NCBI GenBank assembly: GCA_012518765.1
Contig: JAAYRN010000067.1
Location: 1-14,151 of the forward strand
Direction of reading: 5' to 3'
Length of the DNA: 14,151 bases
From: Bacteroidales bacterium
GTDB lineage: Bacteria; Bacteroidota; Bacteroidia; Bacteroidales; WCHB1-69
In this document: positions 5,887 through 14,151 of the stretch, in pieces
How the letters are laid out: each line of letters starts with the position of its first letter
Numbering within the stretch: position 1 is the first letter of the stretch
Program-made: the position numbers and the translations under genes
Notes under the pieces: generated by a model
Seen by the model: the letters and a program-made list of their open reading frames with translations, nothing else
What the model was told of the DNA's origin: nothing
Database searches by the model: none

Positions 5887-7416
5887 ATGGACGAAATGAT
5901 ATTAATATTAGACTTTGGTTCACAATATACACAACAAATTGCTCGTAAAATTAGAGAAATCAATGTATACTGCGAAATTAAACCCTACAATTCCATTGAA
6001 AATATACCCAACAATGTAAAAGGAATTATACTTTCGGGAAGCTCTTCCTCAATCCATGATACCAACGCTCCAAAAGCAAATATCGAAAAATGGAAAGGAA
6101 AAATTCCCATCTTAGGAATTGATTACGGAGCTCAACTTCTGATACATAACCAAGGTAAAAAAATAAAAACCCTTTCATCCAAAGAATATAAAAAAACACA
6201 CTTGACCTATGTTCATCCAGACCATATTTTATTGAAACACATCAACCCCCAATCAAAAATATGGATGCCTTATGGAGATAAAACAATTGAACTCCCCTCC
6301 AATTTTGAAAAAATTTGTAGTACCTCCGACATAGAATATGCTGGATATAAAATAAAAAATGAAGAAACTTACGGCATACAATTTCACCCTGAAGTACATC
6401 ATTCAGAGGAAGGAATGCAAATATTATCCAATTTTGTAATTAATATTTGCAAATGTAAACAAACATGGACACCAACATTATTCATAAACCTAACCGTAGA
6501 AAAATTAAAAAACCAATTACAAGACGATAAAGTCATTCTTGGACTTTCGGGAGGTGTTGATTCGACAGTTGCAGCCTACTTGCTAAACAAAGCTATTGGA
6601 AAAAACCTTTATGGTATTTTTGTAGATACAGGCTTATTGCGAAAAAATGAATTTGAATCGGTTATGACTTCCTGTAAAAGAATAGGTATCAATATTATAG
6701 GCGTAGACGCAAAAAATATTTTTTACGAAAAACTCAAAGGAGTTTCCGATCCCGAACAAAAACGCAAAATCATAGGAGGAACTTTTATCGATATATTTGA
6801 CCAAGAGGCACATAAATTAAAAAATGTCAAATGGTTAGCACAAGGTACTATTTATCCCGATGTTATCGAATCCATATCCGTAAAAGGAGATTCCTTAGCT
6901 GTAAAATCCCACCACAACGTAGGAGGACTTCCCGAACGTATGAATTTAAAAATAGTAGAACCCCTACGGTTTTTGTTTAAAGACGAAGTTCGTCGCATGG
7001 GAGAAGCCTTGGAAGTTCCCAAAGATTTATTGTATCGTCATCCTTTCCCAGGACCTGGATTGGGAATACGAATTTTAGGAGACATTACCCCCGAAAAAGT
7101 TCAAATACTACAAGAAGTTGATGCTATATTTATACGTATACTCAAAGAATCAGGTTGGTACGATAAAACTTGGCAAGCCCTATCCGTACTTTTACCTGTA
7201 AAAAGCGTTGGAGTAACGAACGATAAACGCACCTATGAAAATTGTGTAGCCCTACGAGCGGTTCACTCCATTGATGGAATGACTGCCAACTGGGTACACC
7301 TGCCTTATGATTTATTAGAAAAATGCTCAAATGAAATTATAAACAACGTAAAAGGAGTAAACAGAGTAGTTTATGACATCAGTTCTAAACCTCCCGCAAC
7401 CATCGAATGGGAATAA
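5887..7416 (+). CDS. guaA: GMP synthase, two-domain form with the glutaminase nucleophile replaced by Asp
   Basis: Converts XMP to GMP with ATP and an amino donor, the last step of guanine nucleotide synthesis. The 509 residues have the normal architecture: a class I glutamine amidotransferase domain (about 4-190), the ATP pyrophosphatase domain with the P-loop LGLSGGVDST (218-227), and the dimerisation/XMP-binding domain with HPFPGPGLGIRILGD (385-399) and the C terminus SSKPPATIEWE. In the first domain the family motif GxCYG reads GIDYG, so the catalytic Cys (C86 in E. coli) is Asp79. The other two triad residues are kept in FHPEV (H167, E169). The normal SGSP/GGPxS loop reads SGSSSS (50-55) and the normal WMSHGD reads WMPYGD. 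The predicted consequence is loss of glutamine hydrolysis with use of free ammonia by the intact synthetase half. ATGs at 5887 and 5896 are both possible starts. It lies 20 nt after serS and 12 nt before the next gene. Confidence 0.95.
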   Translation: MDEMILILDFGSQYTQQIARKIREINVYCEIKPYNSIENIPNNVKGIILSGSSSSIHDTNAPKANIEKWKGKIPILGIDYGAQLLIHNQGKKIKTLSSKEYKKTHLTYVHPDHILLKHINPQSKIWMPYGDKTIELPSNFEKICSTSDIEYAGYKIKNEETYGIQFHPEVHHSEEGMQILSNFVINICKCKQTWTPTLFINLTVEKLKNQLQDDKVILGLSGGVDSTVAAYLLNKAIGKNLYGIFVDTGLLRKNEFESVMTSCKRIGINIIGVDAKNIFYEKLKGVSDPEQKRKIIGGTFIDIFDQEAHKLKNVKWLAQGTIYPDVIESISVKGDSLAVKSHHNVGGLPERMNLKIVEPLRFLFKDEVRRMGEALEVPKDLLYRHPFPGPGLGIRILGDITPEKVQILQEVDAIFIRILKESGWYDKTWQALSVLLPVKSVGVTNDKRTYENCVALRAVHSIDGMTANWVHLPYDLLEKCSNEIINNVKGVNRVVYDISSKPPATIEWE

Positions 7417-7428
7417 AATAATTTGATT

Positions 7429-8355
7429 ATGAATCATTTAAAACAAGCGTTTGACGGACAAAGTCAGTTGTGGAAATACATTGTAACTATCTTAATAGGA
7501 TTTGTTGCCACTAATTTTATCGGCATATTACCCTTATTAATAGTAATGATGAGTAAACTTGCACAAGGATATTCGGCTAACCCCGACAACCTCCTCGATT
7601 TGTCTGCCTACGGTATTGATTTAAATACAGGACTCATATTAATGCTTATCCCTTATGTAATAGGACTAATAGTACTTGTTGTTTTATTTAAACGTCTGCA
7701 TAAAAGGTCATTAAGCCAAGTTATTAATGGAACAAAAAAAATACGTTGGAATCGATTTTTTTATGCTATGGGAATGTGGGCTTTGTTGCTTGCAGTTACC
7801 TTGAGTATTGAATATTTTGTTTCGCCTCAAGATTTTAAATTTCAGTTTGAACCCACACGTTTTCTAATTTCAGCTGTTATTATTCTCATTTTCATTCCTT
7901 TTCAAACAACATTTGAGGAAGTACTTTTTAGAGGATACCTCATGCAAGGACTTGCATTTTGGAGCAAAAACAAGTGGATAGCCATCATTTCTACAGCTCT
8001 TATATTTGGGCTACTACACTCTTTCAATCCCGAAGTGGATTCTTTTGGTTTTTGGTTAGCTATGCCACAATACATTATATTCGGACTTACTTTTGGAATT
8101 ATGGTCGTTTTAGACGATGGTATTGAAACCGCCATGGGAGCACATGCTGCCAATAATATGTTTTTATGTCTATTTGTAACTTCCAAAGAATCAGCCTTAC
8201 AAACTTATGCAGTATTTGAAAAAATAAACATAAACCCTTCTTTTATAGACATACTTGTACTGTTGATTACGAGTATAATATTTCTATTTATCCTAAAAAG
8301 TAAATATAAATGGAATTTTTCCGTTTTAAATATAAGAAAAAGAATTGAATTTTAA
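7429..8355 (+). CDS. CPBP-family intramembrane metalloprotease (CAAX/Abi type)
   Basis: A 308-residue integral membrane protein of the CPBP family (Rce1-like, also called Abi). The three motifs of the active site are present: EEVLFRG (Glu163, Glu164, Arg168), FGLLH (His197) and HAANN (His239, Asn243). Hydrophobic helices are visible at about 18-42, 67-87, 110-128, 146-160, 184-196, 213-229 and 272-290. Bacterial members are assumed to be intramembrane proteases. Some serve bacteriocin self-immunity or protein processing, but nothing here indicates a substrate and no bacteriocin gene is nearby. The ATG at 7429 is chosen over an in-frame TTG at 7423, since it adds only two residues and the ATG fits the spacing. 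It starts 12 nt after guaA and ends 12 nt before the LysM gene, which suggests cotranscription. Confidence 0.9.
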   Translation: MNHLKQAFDGQSQLWKYIVTILIGFVATNFIGILPLLIVMMSKLAQGYSANPDNLLDLSAYGIDLNTGLILMLIPYVIGLIVLVVLFKRLHKRSLSQVINGTKKIRWNRFFYAMGMWALLLAVTLSIEYFVSPQDFKFQFEPTRFLISAVIILIFIPFQTTFEEVLFRGYLMQGLAFWSKNKWIAIISTALIFGLLHSFNPEVDSFGFWLAMPQYIIFGLTFGIMVVLDDGIETAMGAHAANNMFLCLFVTSKESALQTYAVFEKININPSFIDILVLLITSIIFLFILKSKYKWNFSVLNIRKRIEF

Positions 8356-8367
8356 ATACAATCAGCT

Positions 8368-10029
8368 ATGAATAAAAAAATCAATTATTTAATTCTAATA
8401 TTTTTGTTGTTTTTTGCCAAGCTACATGCACAAACACAAAAAGATACTTTAATTGAGAATGGAAAAGTTTTCTTAGTCCACAAAGTAATAAAAGGCGAAA
8501 CATTGTATGGCTTATCTAAAACGTATAATATTACAATAGAAGATATTATAAAACACAATCCCCATACCGAAAATGGAATTAAGATAGACGAAGAAATTAA
8601 GATATACATAAAAGACGCTACAACTTCAACTATAAAACAACCAAAAAAAGAAGAAAAAGATAAAACTATCGTATCCGAACAAATACACATTGTAGAAGCT
8701 GGTGAAACACTGTATGGTATCGCTCGTAAATATAAAGTTTCTGTCAATCAATTATTTGAATGGAATCCTGATGTATCTGAAAACTTATCCATAGGACAAG
8801 AAATTCTCATTTATGGCAAAAATGCAACTATCCCCAAAGAGTCCACACAATCCATACAAGAGATCAAAAAGGGAATCAAAAAATCATCTTACAAAGTATA
8901 TGCTTTAATTCCTCTGTATCTGAATAACATACATCGTATTGACACTTCTAAATTTAAAAGTTTATCAGATTACGATGCCATAAAATCTTTTCATTTTATC
9001 CAATTCTACGAAGGATTACTAATAGCTGCAGAAGATGCAAGTAAAAAAGAAATTCCCATAAAACTTCATGTAGAAGATATTAACGAACAAAACATCCATG
9101 CGTTCAAAGAAATGATTCAACAAAATAAATTTGCTGATGCTGATTTAATTATTGGACCGTTTTTCGGCGACTTATTTTCAATCATATGCGATTATGCAAA
9201 AGATAAAGATATAATCGTTGTTAATCCATTCTCTGTCAGTTTCGATGATTGTAATGCCGCCATGTATAAAGTAAGTACATCTTATCAAAATCAGGCAAAA
9301 CAAGCTGGTAATTACATTACCCAACTACACGATAAAGCCCAAATTATTTTGGTAAACAACCAAAGTACAAATGATATATCAATAACCTCTGCTTATAAAA
9401 CCGGCTTATTACAATCCATTTCCGATAAAAAACAAATTTCTATCAAAGAAATAAATTATCAAAAAGAAGGAATTGGGGGTATTCAAAACGCATTGAATCC
9501 CGATTGCGAAAATTATATTTTTGCTTTTTTCCCTGGTGAAATTAATATTACTAATTTTATTCAACGCATGTATGGGCTAAAACGCGAAAATATCACCTTA
9601 TTTGCTCCTTCTTCTTGGATAGAATATGATAATATTGAAACAGAATACTTTATGGCTTTAAAAACACATTATATTGACCCATTTTTTGTAGATTATGCAG
9701 ATGTTGATGTTAATGAATTTACCCATAAATTTAGAGATAAATTTGATACCGAACCCACTATAGAAAAATTTGCTTTTCAAGGTTACGATATAACCTATTA
9801 TTTTTTAAACGCTTTAATGGAATATGGATGTAACTTCGGGACAGAAGCAAATCAAATGCAACTACCTTTACTCTCCACTCAATTCTTTTTTGAGCAAAAT
9901 CCAAAAGGTTTTTTTGAAAATACATTTGTACATATTTACAAATTAGAAGATTACCATTTTATTGATGCTATAAAAGATTTAGAAAACATAGAAAAAGAAC
10001 AAACAACACCTACAATCAGTCCCCAATAA
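8368..10029 (+). CDS. Secreted protein with two LysM domains and a periplasmic-binding-protein-like domain
   Basis: A 553-residue exported protein. Residues 1-21 form a Sec signal peptide (MNKK, then a Leu/Ile/Phe core, ending KLHA before QTQ). It lacks a lipobox Cys, so it is probably soluble in the periplasm. Two LysM repeats follow, at about 37-81 (KGETLYGLSKTYNIT, then NP) and 106-149 (AGETLYGIARKYKVS, then NP). These domains usually bind the glycan of peptidoglycan. After a linker, residues about 176-530 resemble a type I periplasmic-binding fold, with FYEGLLIAAEDA, DLIIGPFFGDL, IIVVNPFS and later YFMALKTHYIDPFFVDY. In other bacteria, LysM-linked or lipoprotein relatives of this fold (LpoA/LppC type) regulate peptidoglycan synthases, but I infer no specific partner here. 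It lies 12 nt after the protease gene and 15 nt before dnaG. Confidence 0.87.
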   Translation: MNKKINYLILIFLLFFAKLHAQTQKDTLIENGKVFLVHKVIKGETLYGLSKTYNITIEDIIKHNPHTENGIKIDEEIKIYIKDATTSTIKQPKKEEKDKTIVSEQIHIVEAGETLYGIARKYKVSVNQLFEWNPDVSENLSIGQEILIYGKNATIPKESTQSIQEIKKGIKKSSYKVYALIPLYLNNIHRIDTSKFKSLSDYDAIKSFHFIQFYEGLLIAAEDASKKEIPIKLHVEDINEQNIHAFKEMIQQNKFADADLIIGPFFGDLFSIICDYAKDKDIIVVNPFSVSFDDCNAAMYKVSTSYQNQAKQAGNYITQLHDKAQIILVNNQSTNDISITSAYKTGLLQSISDKKQISIKEINYQKEGIGGIQNALNPDCENYIFAFFPGEINITNFIQRMYGLKRENITLFAPSSWIEYDNIETEYFMALKTHYIDPFFVDYADVDVNEFTHKFRDKFDTEPTIEKFAFQGYDITYYFLNALMEYGCNFGTEANQMQLPLLSTQFFFEQNPKGFFENTFVHIYKLEDYHFIDAIKDLENIEKEQTTPTISPQ

Positions 10030-10044
10030 TTGTTGTAACACCAA

Positions 10045-12015
10045 ATGATAAAACAAGAAACGATAAACGAAATTTTAAATACCTCCCGCATAGAAGAGGT
10101 AGTGGGCGATTTTGTTCGTTTAACCAAACGAGGTGTAAATTATATTGGATTATGTCCGTTTCATGACGAAAAAACACCTTCATTTACAGTAAGTCCAGCC
10201 AAAGGAATTTGCAAATGTTTCGGTTGTGGCGTAGGAGGCGATTCTATAGGATTTATCATGAAACACGAAAATTACTCCTACGTAGAAGCACTCCGATATT
10301 TAGCAAAAAAATATAATATCGAAATTCAAGAAACACAACTGAGCTCGGAAGAAATACAACTTCTAAACGAACGAGAAGCCTTACTATTGCTAACTACCTT
10401 TGCCTCCGATTATTTCGCTGAAAACTTACACAAACACGAAGAGGGAATAGCCATAGGACTTTCTTATTTAAAAGAAAGAGGTTTTACAGAAAATTCTATC
10501 AAAAAATTTCATTTAGGCTATGCCGTTCGTCAGCGAGATGCTTTTTTAACTTACGCTACAACAAAAGGTTACACAATTGATAATCTTGAAAAATCGGGAT
10601 TAATTATCGTACGACAACAAGAAAATAATATTTCGCGTTTCGACCGATTTACAGAACGTGTCATATTTCCCATTCATAATTTTTCGGGAAAAGTAATTGG
10701 ATTCGGAGGCAGAACATTATCTACATTAAATAAAAATATAGCCAAATACATAAACTCTCCCGAATCAGCTATTTACCATAAAAGTGATATTTTATACGGG
10801 ATTTTTCAAGCTAAAAGAGCCATACAAAAAGCCGACAAATGTTATTTAGTAGAAGGTTATACCGATGTTATTTCCTTGTATCAAGCTGGAATAGAAAATG
10901 TTGTATCATCTTCAGGAACTTCCTTAACTCAGGGACAAATCAGACAAATTACAAGATTAACAAATAATATAACTGTTCTTTATGATGGAGATAGCGCTGG
11001 TATACAAGCAGCTATTCGAGCCGTTGGAATGTTGTTAAAAGAAAATTTAAACATTCGTATCGTTATTTTACCTCCAAGTGAAGACCCGGATTCTTTTGTT
11101 CGTAAACGTGATTTACAAGAAATTCAAGATTTTTTTGCCGAAAACGAAAAAGATTTTATTCATTTTAAAATTGATGTTTTATCGAAAGAAGCTGGAAACG
11201 ACCCTATCAAAAAAGCAGAATTTGTTAAACAAATAGCTACCGACATAGCCAGTATTCCTGATATTATCAAAGTTTCGTTTTTTGTTAAACAATGTAGCAC
11301 TTTATTGGGGATTCCCGAACCAGTTTTATATCAGTCTGTTAATAAAATTCGATTGGCTACATACCGTAAAGAAAAATTAGAACAAACAAAAGAAAATACA
11401 GATATAAACCTACTTCCTGCTGATACTGAAAAATTTAAACTCACTTCTAATTCCCTTGAACCCCTTTCCATTTCCGAAGTAGAAAAACACATACTTTTTT
11501 TATTGCTAAATTACGGCGAACAAATTATTGAAATACTTGACGACACAACATGCGTTCCCATCAGAGTAGATCAATTTATATTCAATGATTTAGATAAAGA
11601 TGGAATCGAATTTGAAACTCTCTTGTATCAAAAGTTTTTAACTATTTATGCCGAAACTGCCGAAAAATATTCTTCAGATATTATTCCTCAGCTAAAACAA
11701 AACCTTGACCAAGAGATGTTTGAATTATTTGTTACTTTAGTTGACATCAAACCTTCACCAAGTCCACTTTGGGAAAGTTCTAGAATAAAAAGTTTTATAA
11801 ATACCATTGATAATAACAAAACAAAACTACATAACGAAATACTCAACAGCTTGCAAGTTTTAAGATTATTGAAACTAAGAGCCATTAAAAACACATACTT
11901 AAACGAAACAAGGAAAGCAAACGAAGAAGATAGTCTGCTGATATTAAAGAAACTAAATGATATTACAAAAATTATTTGCGATATTGAAAAAGATTTAGGT
12001 GTAAGCTATAGATAA
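10045..12015 (+). CDS. dnaG: DNA primase
   Basis: Makes the RNA primers for lagging-strand synthesis and interacts with the replicative helicase DnaB. All parts of the 656-residue protein are present. The N-terminal zinc-binding domain has the CHC2 pattern (C37, H40, C58, C61 in LCPFHDEKTPSF and CKCFGCG). The RNA polymerase domain follows, with FGGRTL at 220-225. The Toprim motifs are LVEGYTD (268-274, catalytic Glu270) and LYDGDSAG (312-319, metal-binding Asp314 and Asp316). The C-terminal helical region, about 450-656, is where the family binds helicase and is divergent as usual. Length is within the family range. The ATG gives MIKQETINEILNTSRIEEVVGDFV, a standard primase start. It lies 15 nt after the LysM gene and 7 nt before priA. 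Confidence 0.97.
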   Translation: MIKQETINEILNTSRIEEVVGDFVRLTKRGVNYIGLCPFHDEKTPSFTVSPAKGICKCFGCGVGGDSIGFIMKHENYSYVEALRYLAKKYNIEIQETQLSSEEIQLLNEREALLLLTTFASDYFAENLHKHEEGIAIGLSYLKERGFTENSIKKFHLGYAVRQRDAFLTYATTKGYTIDNLEKSGLIIVRQQENNISRFDRFTERVIFPIHNFSGKVIGFGGRTLSTLNKNIAKYINSPESAIYHKSDILYGIFQAKRAIQKADKCYLVEGYTDVISLYQAGIENVVSSSGTSLTQGQIRQITRLTNNITVLYDGDSAGIQAAIRAVGMLLKENLNIRIVILPPSEDPDSFVRKRDLQEIQDFFAENEKDFIHFKIDVLSKEAGNDPIKKAEFVKQIATDIASIPDIIKVSFFVKQCSTLLGIPEPVLYQSVNKIRLATYRKEKLEQTKENTDINLLPADTEKFKLTSNSLEPLSISEVEKHILFLLLNYGEQIIEILDDTTCVPIRVDQFIFNDLDKDGIEFETLLYQKFLTIYAETAEKYSSDIIPQLKQNLDQEMFELFVTLVDIKPSPSPLWESSRIKSFINTIDNNKTKLHNEILNSLQVLRLLKLRAIKNTYLNETRKANEEDSLLILKKLNDITKIICDIEKDLGVSYR

Positions 12016-12022
12016 TAAAACA

Positions 12023-14151
12023 ATGGATACACAAGAAATATTTGTAAATGTAATTCTTCCCTTACCCCTCCCTAATTTTTATACTTATAAAGTTCCAAAA
12101 TTAATGGAATCGGAAATAGAAATCGGGAAACGGGTGTTGGTTCCCTTTGGCAGGCATAAATTTTACTCCGCCATCATTTATCAAATCCACTCCAACAAAC
12201 CTCAACATTATCACGCCAAAAATATTGTAAATATTCTTGACACAGAACCTTTAATTAACGACAAACAACTTTCGTTATGGACTTGGATGTCTGAATATTA
12301 CATGTGTACACACGGAGAAGTAATGGCGGCTGCCCTACCCTCTGCTTTTAAATTAGCAAGCGAAACAAAAATAAGTATACACCCCGATTTTCAAGGAAAT
12401 ATATCACAACTTTCAGAAAAAGAACTACTAATAATAAATACACTAAGCGAAAAAAACTCATTAACTGTTAAGCAAATTGAAAAAATAACAAATTTTCCTT
12501 TCGCTTTTTCTTTAATAAAAACACTGATAGACAAAGAAATAATTTTTGTTTGCGAAGAAGTTGAATTAAAATATAAACACAAAACAGAACCTTATTTAAA
12601 ATTATCCGAGCCCTACCAATCCGATAAAAATGCTTTAAATTTAATTTTTCAAGAATTAGAAAAATCAAAAAGAACACAAAAACAATCAAATGCTTTATTA
12701 TTTTTTGTTTCATTACAACAACAATTACAAAATCCATTAATTCCTAAAAACAAACTTCTTGTCTCCGATAAATTTGGAGAATCACAACTACAAGCTCTCA
12801 TAAAAAAAGGAATATTAGAATCTCATCAACTAATTGTAAGTCGGTTGCCCGATTTTAAAAAAGAAAACAGCCCATCTGAAATCATACTCTCTCAAGTACA
12901 AGAAATTGCTTTGAAAGAGATAAAAGAAAAATTCAAAGAAAAAGAAACTATTCTGTTTCACGGAGTTACAGGAAGCGGAAAAACCGAAATTTACATCAAA
13001 CTCATACAAGAAGAAATTAACAAAGGAAAACAAATTCTGTATCTACTCCCCGAAATAGCTCTTACTACTCAAATTATCAATCGATTAAGAAACTATTTTG
13101 GAGACAAAGTAGGTGTTTATCATTCCCATTTTAACAATTCGGAACGAGCCGAAATATGGAATTGTGTAGCCGAAAAAGACAACCCAAGATACCAAATCAT
13201 CCTTGGAGCCCGATCAGCTGTGTTTCTTCCTTTTTATAATTTAGGATTAGTTATTATCGACGAAGAACACGACACTTCTTACAAACAATTTGAACCATCT
13301 CCCTATTATCAAGCAAGAGATACGGCTTTGGTTTTGGCTCAGTTACATCAAGCCAAAACTTTATTAGGTTCTGCAACTCCCTCTATCGAATCTTATTTTA
13401 ACACCGTTAAAAATAAATTCGGATTGGTTACTCTGTTACAGCGTTATGGAGGAATTGATTTACCCGAAATACATATTGTCGATTTAAAAAAAGAAGGATA
13501 TAACGCACAAGGATTTTCGCCTTATACCAAAACCCTATTAAAACACATAGACATAGCCCTTTCGAAAAAAGAACAAGTTATTCTTTTTCAAAATCGTAGA
13601 GGATTTTCCGTCCATTTAGAATGCAATTTATGCAATCACATTCCTACTTGCAAATACTGCGACGTAACCCTAACTTATCATAAATTCAATAATCAACTTC
13701 GTTGTCATTACTGTGGATATTCTGAAAAAGTTCCTAATATATGCCCTTCTTGTAGCAAACCAAACTTAGAAATGAGAGGTTTTGGAACTGAAAAAATAGA
13801 AGAAGAACTTCAAATAATTTATCCATCAGCTATCATTGCCCGCTTAGATTATGACAGCACACGAAGCAAAAATGCTTATCAAAAAATAATACATAATTTT
13901 GAAAAACGAAAAATAGACATTTTAGTTGGAACTCAAATGATTACCAAAGGATTAGATTTTGACAACGTAAGTACTGTTGGAATTTTAAATGCCGACAACA
14001 TGTTGTTTTTTCCTGATTTTCGTTCTTACGAACGCGCCTTTCAAATGCTATCACAAGTAAGCGGAAGAGCTGGAAGAAAGAACAAACAAGGAAAAGTTTT
14101 TATACAAACATTTAATCCGCATCATCCTATTTTTCAAAATGTTATATACAA
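12023..14151 (+). CDS. priA: Primosomal protein N' (PriA helicase), C terminus cut by the right edge
   Basis: PriA is the superfamily 2 3'-5' DNA helicase that recognises stalled or repaired forks and reloads the replisome. The frame opens at ATG 12023 (MDTQEIFVNVILPLPLPNFY) and stays open to the window end, giving 709 codons. Visible parts are the N-terminal 3'-DNA-binding domain with VLVPFGRHKFY; the Walker A motif GVTGSGKT (314-321); motif II DEEH (413-416); the helicase-embedded zinc-binding region with eight Cys (534, 537, 543, 546, 561, 564, 574, 577); motif V GTQMITKGLDF; and motif VI QVSGRAGR. The missing end should be roughly 100 residues, judged from related proteins of about 800. 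It follows dnaG by 7 nt, so the two replication genes are almost surely cotranscribed. Short antisense frames at 12391-13033 are shadows. Confidence 0.97.
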   Translation, partial: MDTQEIFVNVILPLPLPNFYTYKVPKLMESEIEIGKRVLVPFGRHKFYSAIIYQIHSNKPQHYHAKNIVNILDTEPLINDKQLSLWTWMSEYYMCTHGEVMAAALPSAFKLASETKISIHPDFQGNISQLSEKELLIINTLSEKNSLTVKQIEKITNFPFAFSLIKTLIDKEIIFVCEEVELKYKHKTEPYLKLSEPYQSDKNALNLIFQELEKSKRTQKQSNALLFFVSLQQQLQNPLIPKNKLLVSDKFGESQLQALIKKGILESHQLIVSRLPDFKKENSPSEIILSQVQEIALKEIKEKFKEKETILFHGVTGSGKTEIYIKLIQEEINKGKQILYLLPEIALTTQIINRLRNYFGDKVGVYHSHFNNSERAEIWNCVAEKDNPRYQIILGARSAVFLPFYNLGLVIIDEEHDTSYKQFEPSPYYQARDTALVLAQLHQAKTLLGSATPSIESYFNTVKNKFGLVTLLQRYGGIDLPEIHIVDLKKEGYNAQGFSPYTKTLLKHIDIALSKKEQVILFQNRRGFSVHLECNLCNHIPTCKYCDVTLTYHKFNNQLRCHYCGYSEKVPNICPSCSKPNLEMRGFGTEKIEEELQIIYPSAIIARLDYDSTRSKNAYQKIIHNFEKRKIDILVGTQMITKGLDFDNVSTVGILNADNMLFFPDFRSYERAFQMLSQVSGRAGRKNKQGKVFIQTFNPHHPIFQNVIY

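Noticed and set aside
5887..7416. guaA as a pseudogene because of the missing catalytic Cys
   Set aside because: The frame is full length (509 codons), the synthetase half has all its motifs and the C terminus is standard. This fits a functional, ammonia-using enzyme better than decay.
7423..7428. TTG start for the CPBP protease two codons upstream
   Set aside because: An ATG follows at 7429 at a normal intergenic spacing, and the two extra residues add nothing recognisable.
12391..13033. Three short minus-strand open frames
   Set aside because: They lie within priA, whose in-frame motifs run through the same bases. Their Phe/Leu-rich composition is what antisense of Lys/Glu-rich AT-rich coding sequence gives.
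1..14151. Mobile element, defence island, CRISPR array or tRNA gene
   Set aside because: No transposase, integrase, direct-repeat array, terminal inverted repeats or tRNA cloverleaf was seen on reading both strands. Codon style and base composition look even across the window.

Overview
The window is an AT-rich stretch of bacterial chromosome carrying only housekeeping-type genes, densely packed. The proteins point to the phylum Bacteroidota (Bacteroidetes). SerS, GuaA and DnaG have the wording familiar from that group, there is a secreted LysM plus periplasmic-binding-fold protein of a type common there, purine-rich Shine-Dalgarno sequences are lacking before most genes, and TAnnTTTG-type -7 boxes lie upstream of several genes. 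Finer taxonomy cannot be read from the window. No rRNA, tRNA, CRISPR, insertion sequence or phage gene was seen.

Left arm (1-3055, minus strand, read right to left): comF (phosphoribosyltransferase-fold protein), thyA (thymidylate synthase), a tandem universal stress protein, and the first 171 codons of eno (enolase), which runs off the left edge. A short divergent intergenic region (3056-3169) holds one candidate -7 box facing each way.

Right arm (3170-14151, plus strand): a membrane-anchored coiled-coil protein of unknown function and trxA (thioredoxin), closed by a strong intrinsic terminator at 4465-4500. A candidate promoter then precedes a tight run of six genes separated by only 7-20 nt: serS, guaA, a CPBP-family intramembrane protease, a LysM/periplasmic-binding-fold envelope protein, dnaG (primase) and priA (replication restart helicase, cut by the right edge after 709 codons). 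This looks like one operon joining translation, GMP synthesis, cell envelope and replication functions.

The most notable observation is in guaA. The N-terminal glutamine amidotransferase domain has Asp at residue 79, in the motif GIDYG, where the family has the catalytic Cys (GxCYG). Two other normally conserved glutaminase-site segments are also altered (SGSSSS instead of SGSP/GGPxS, and WMPYGD instead of WMSHGD). The His/Glu pair and the whole ATP-pyrophosphatase/synthetase half are intact. The enzyme is therefore predicted to be an ammonia-dependent GMP synthase inside a full-length two-domain protein. Otherwise the region is ordinary core genome, with modest points of interest in the coiled-coil protein, the LysM/PBP-fold protein and the gene coupling.
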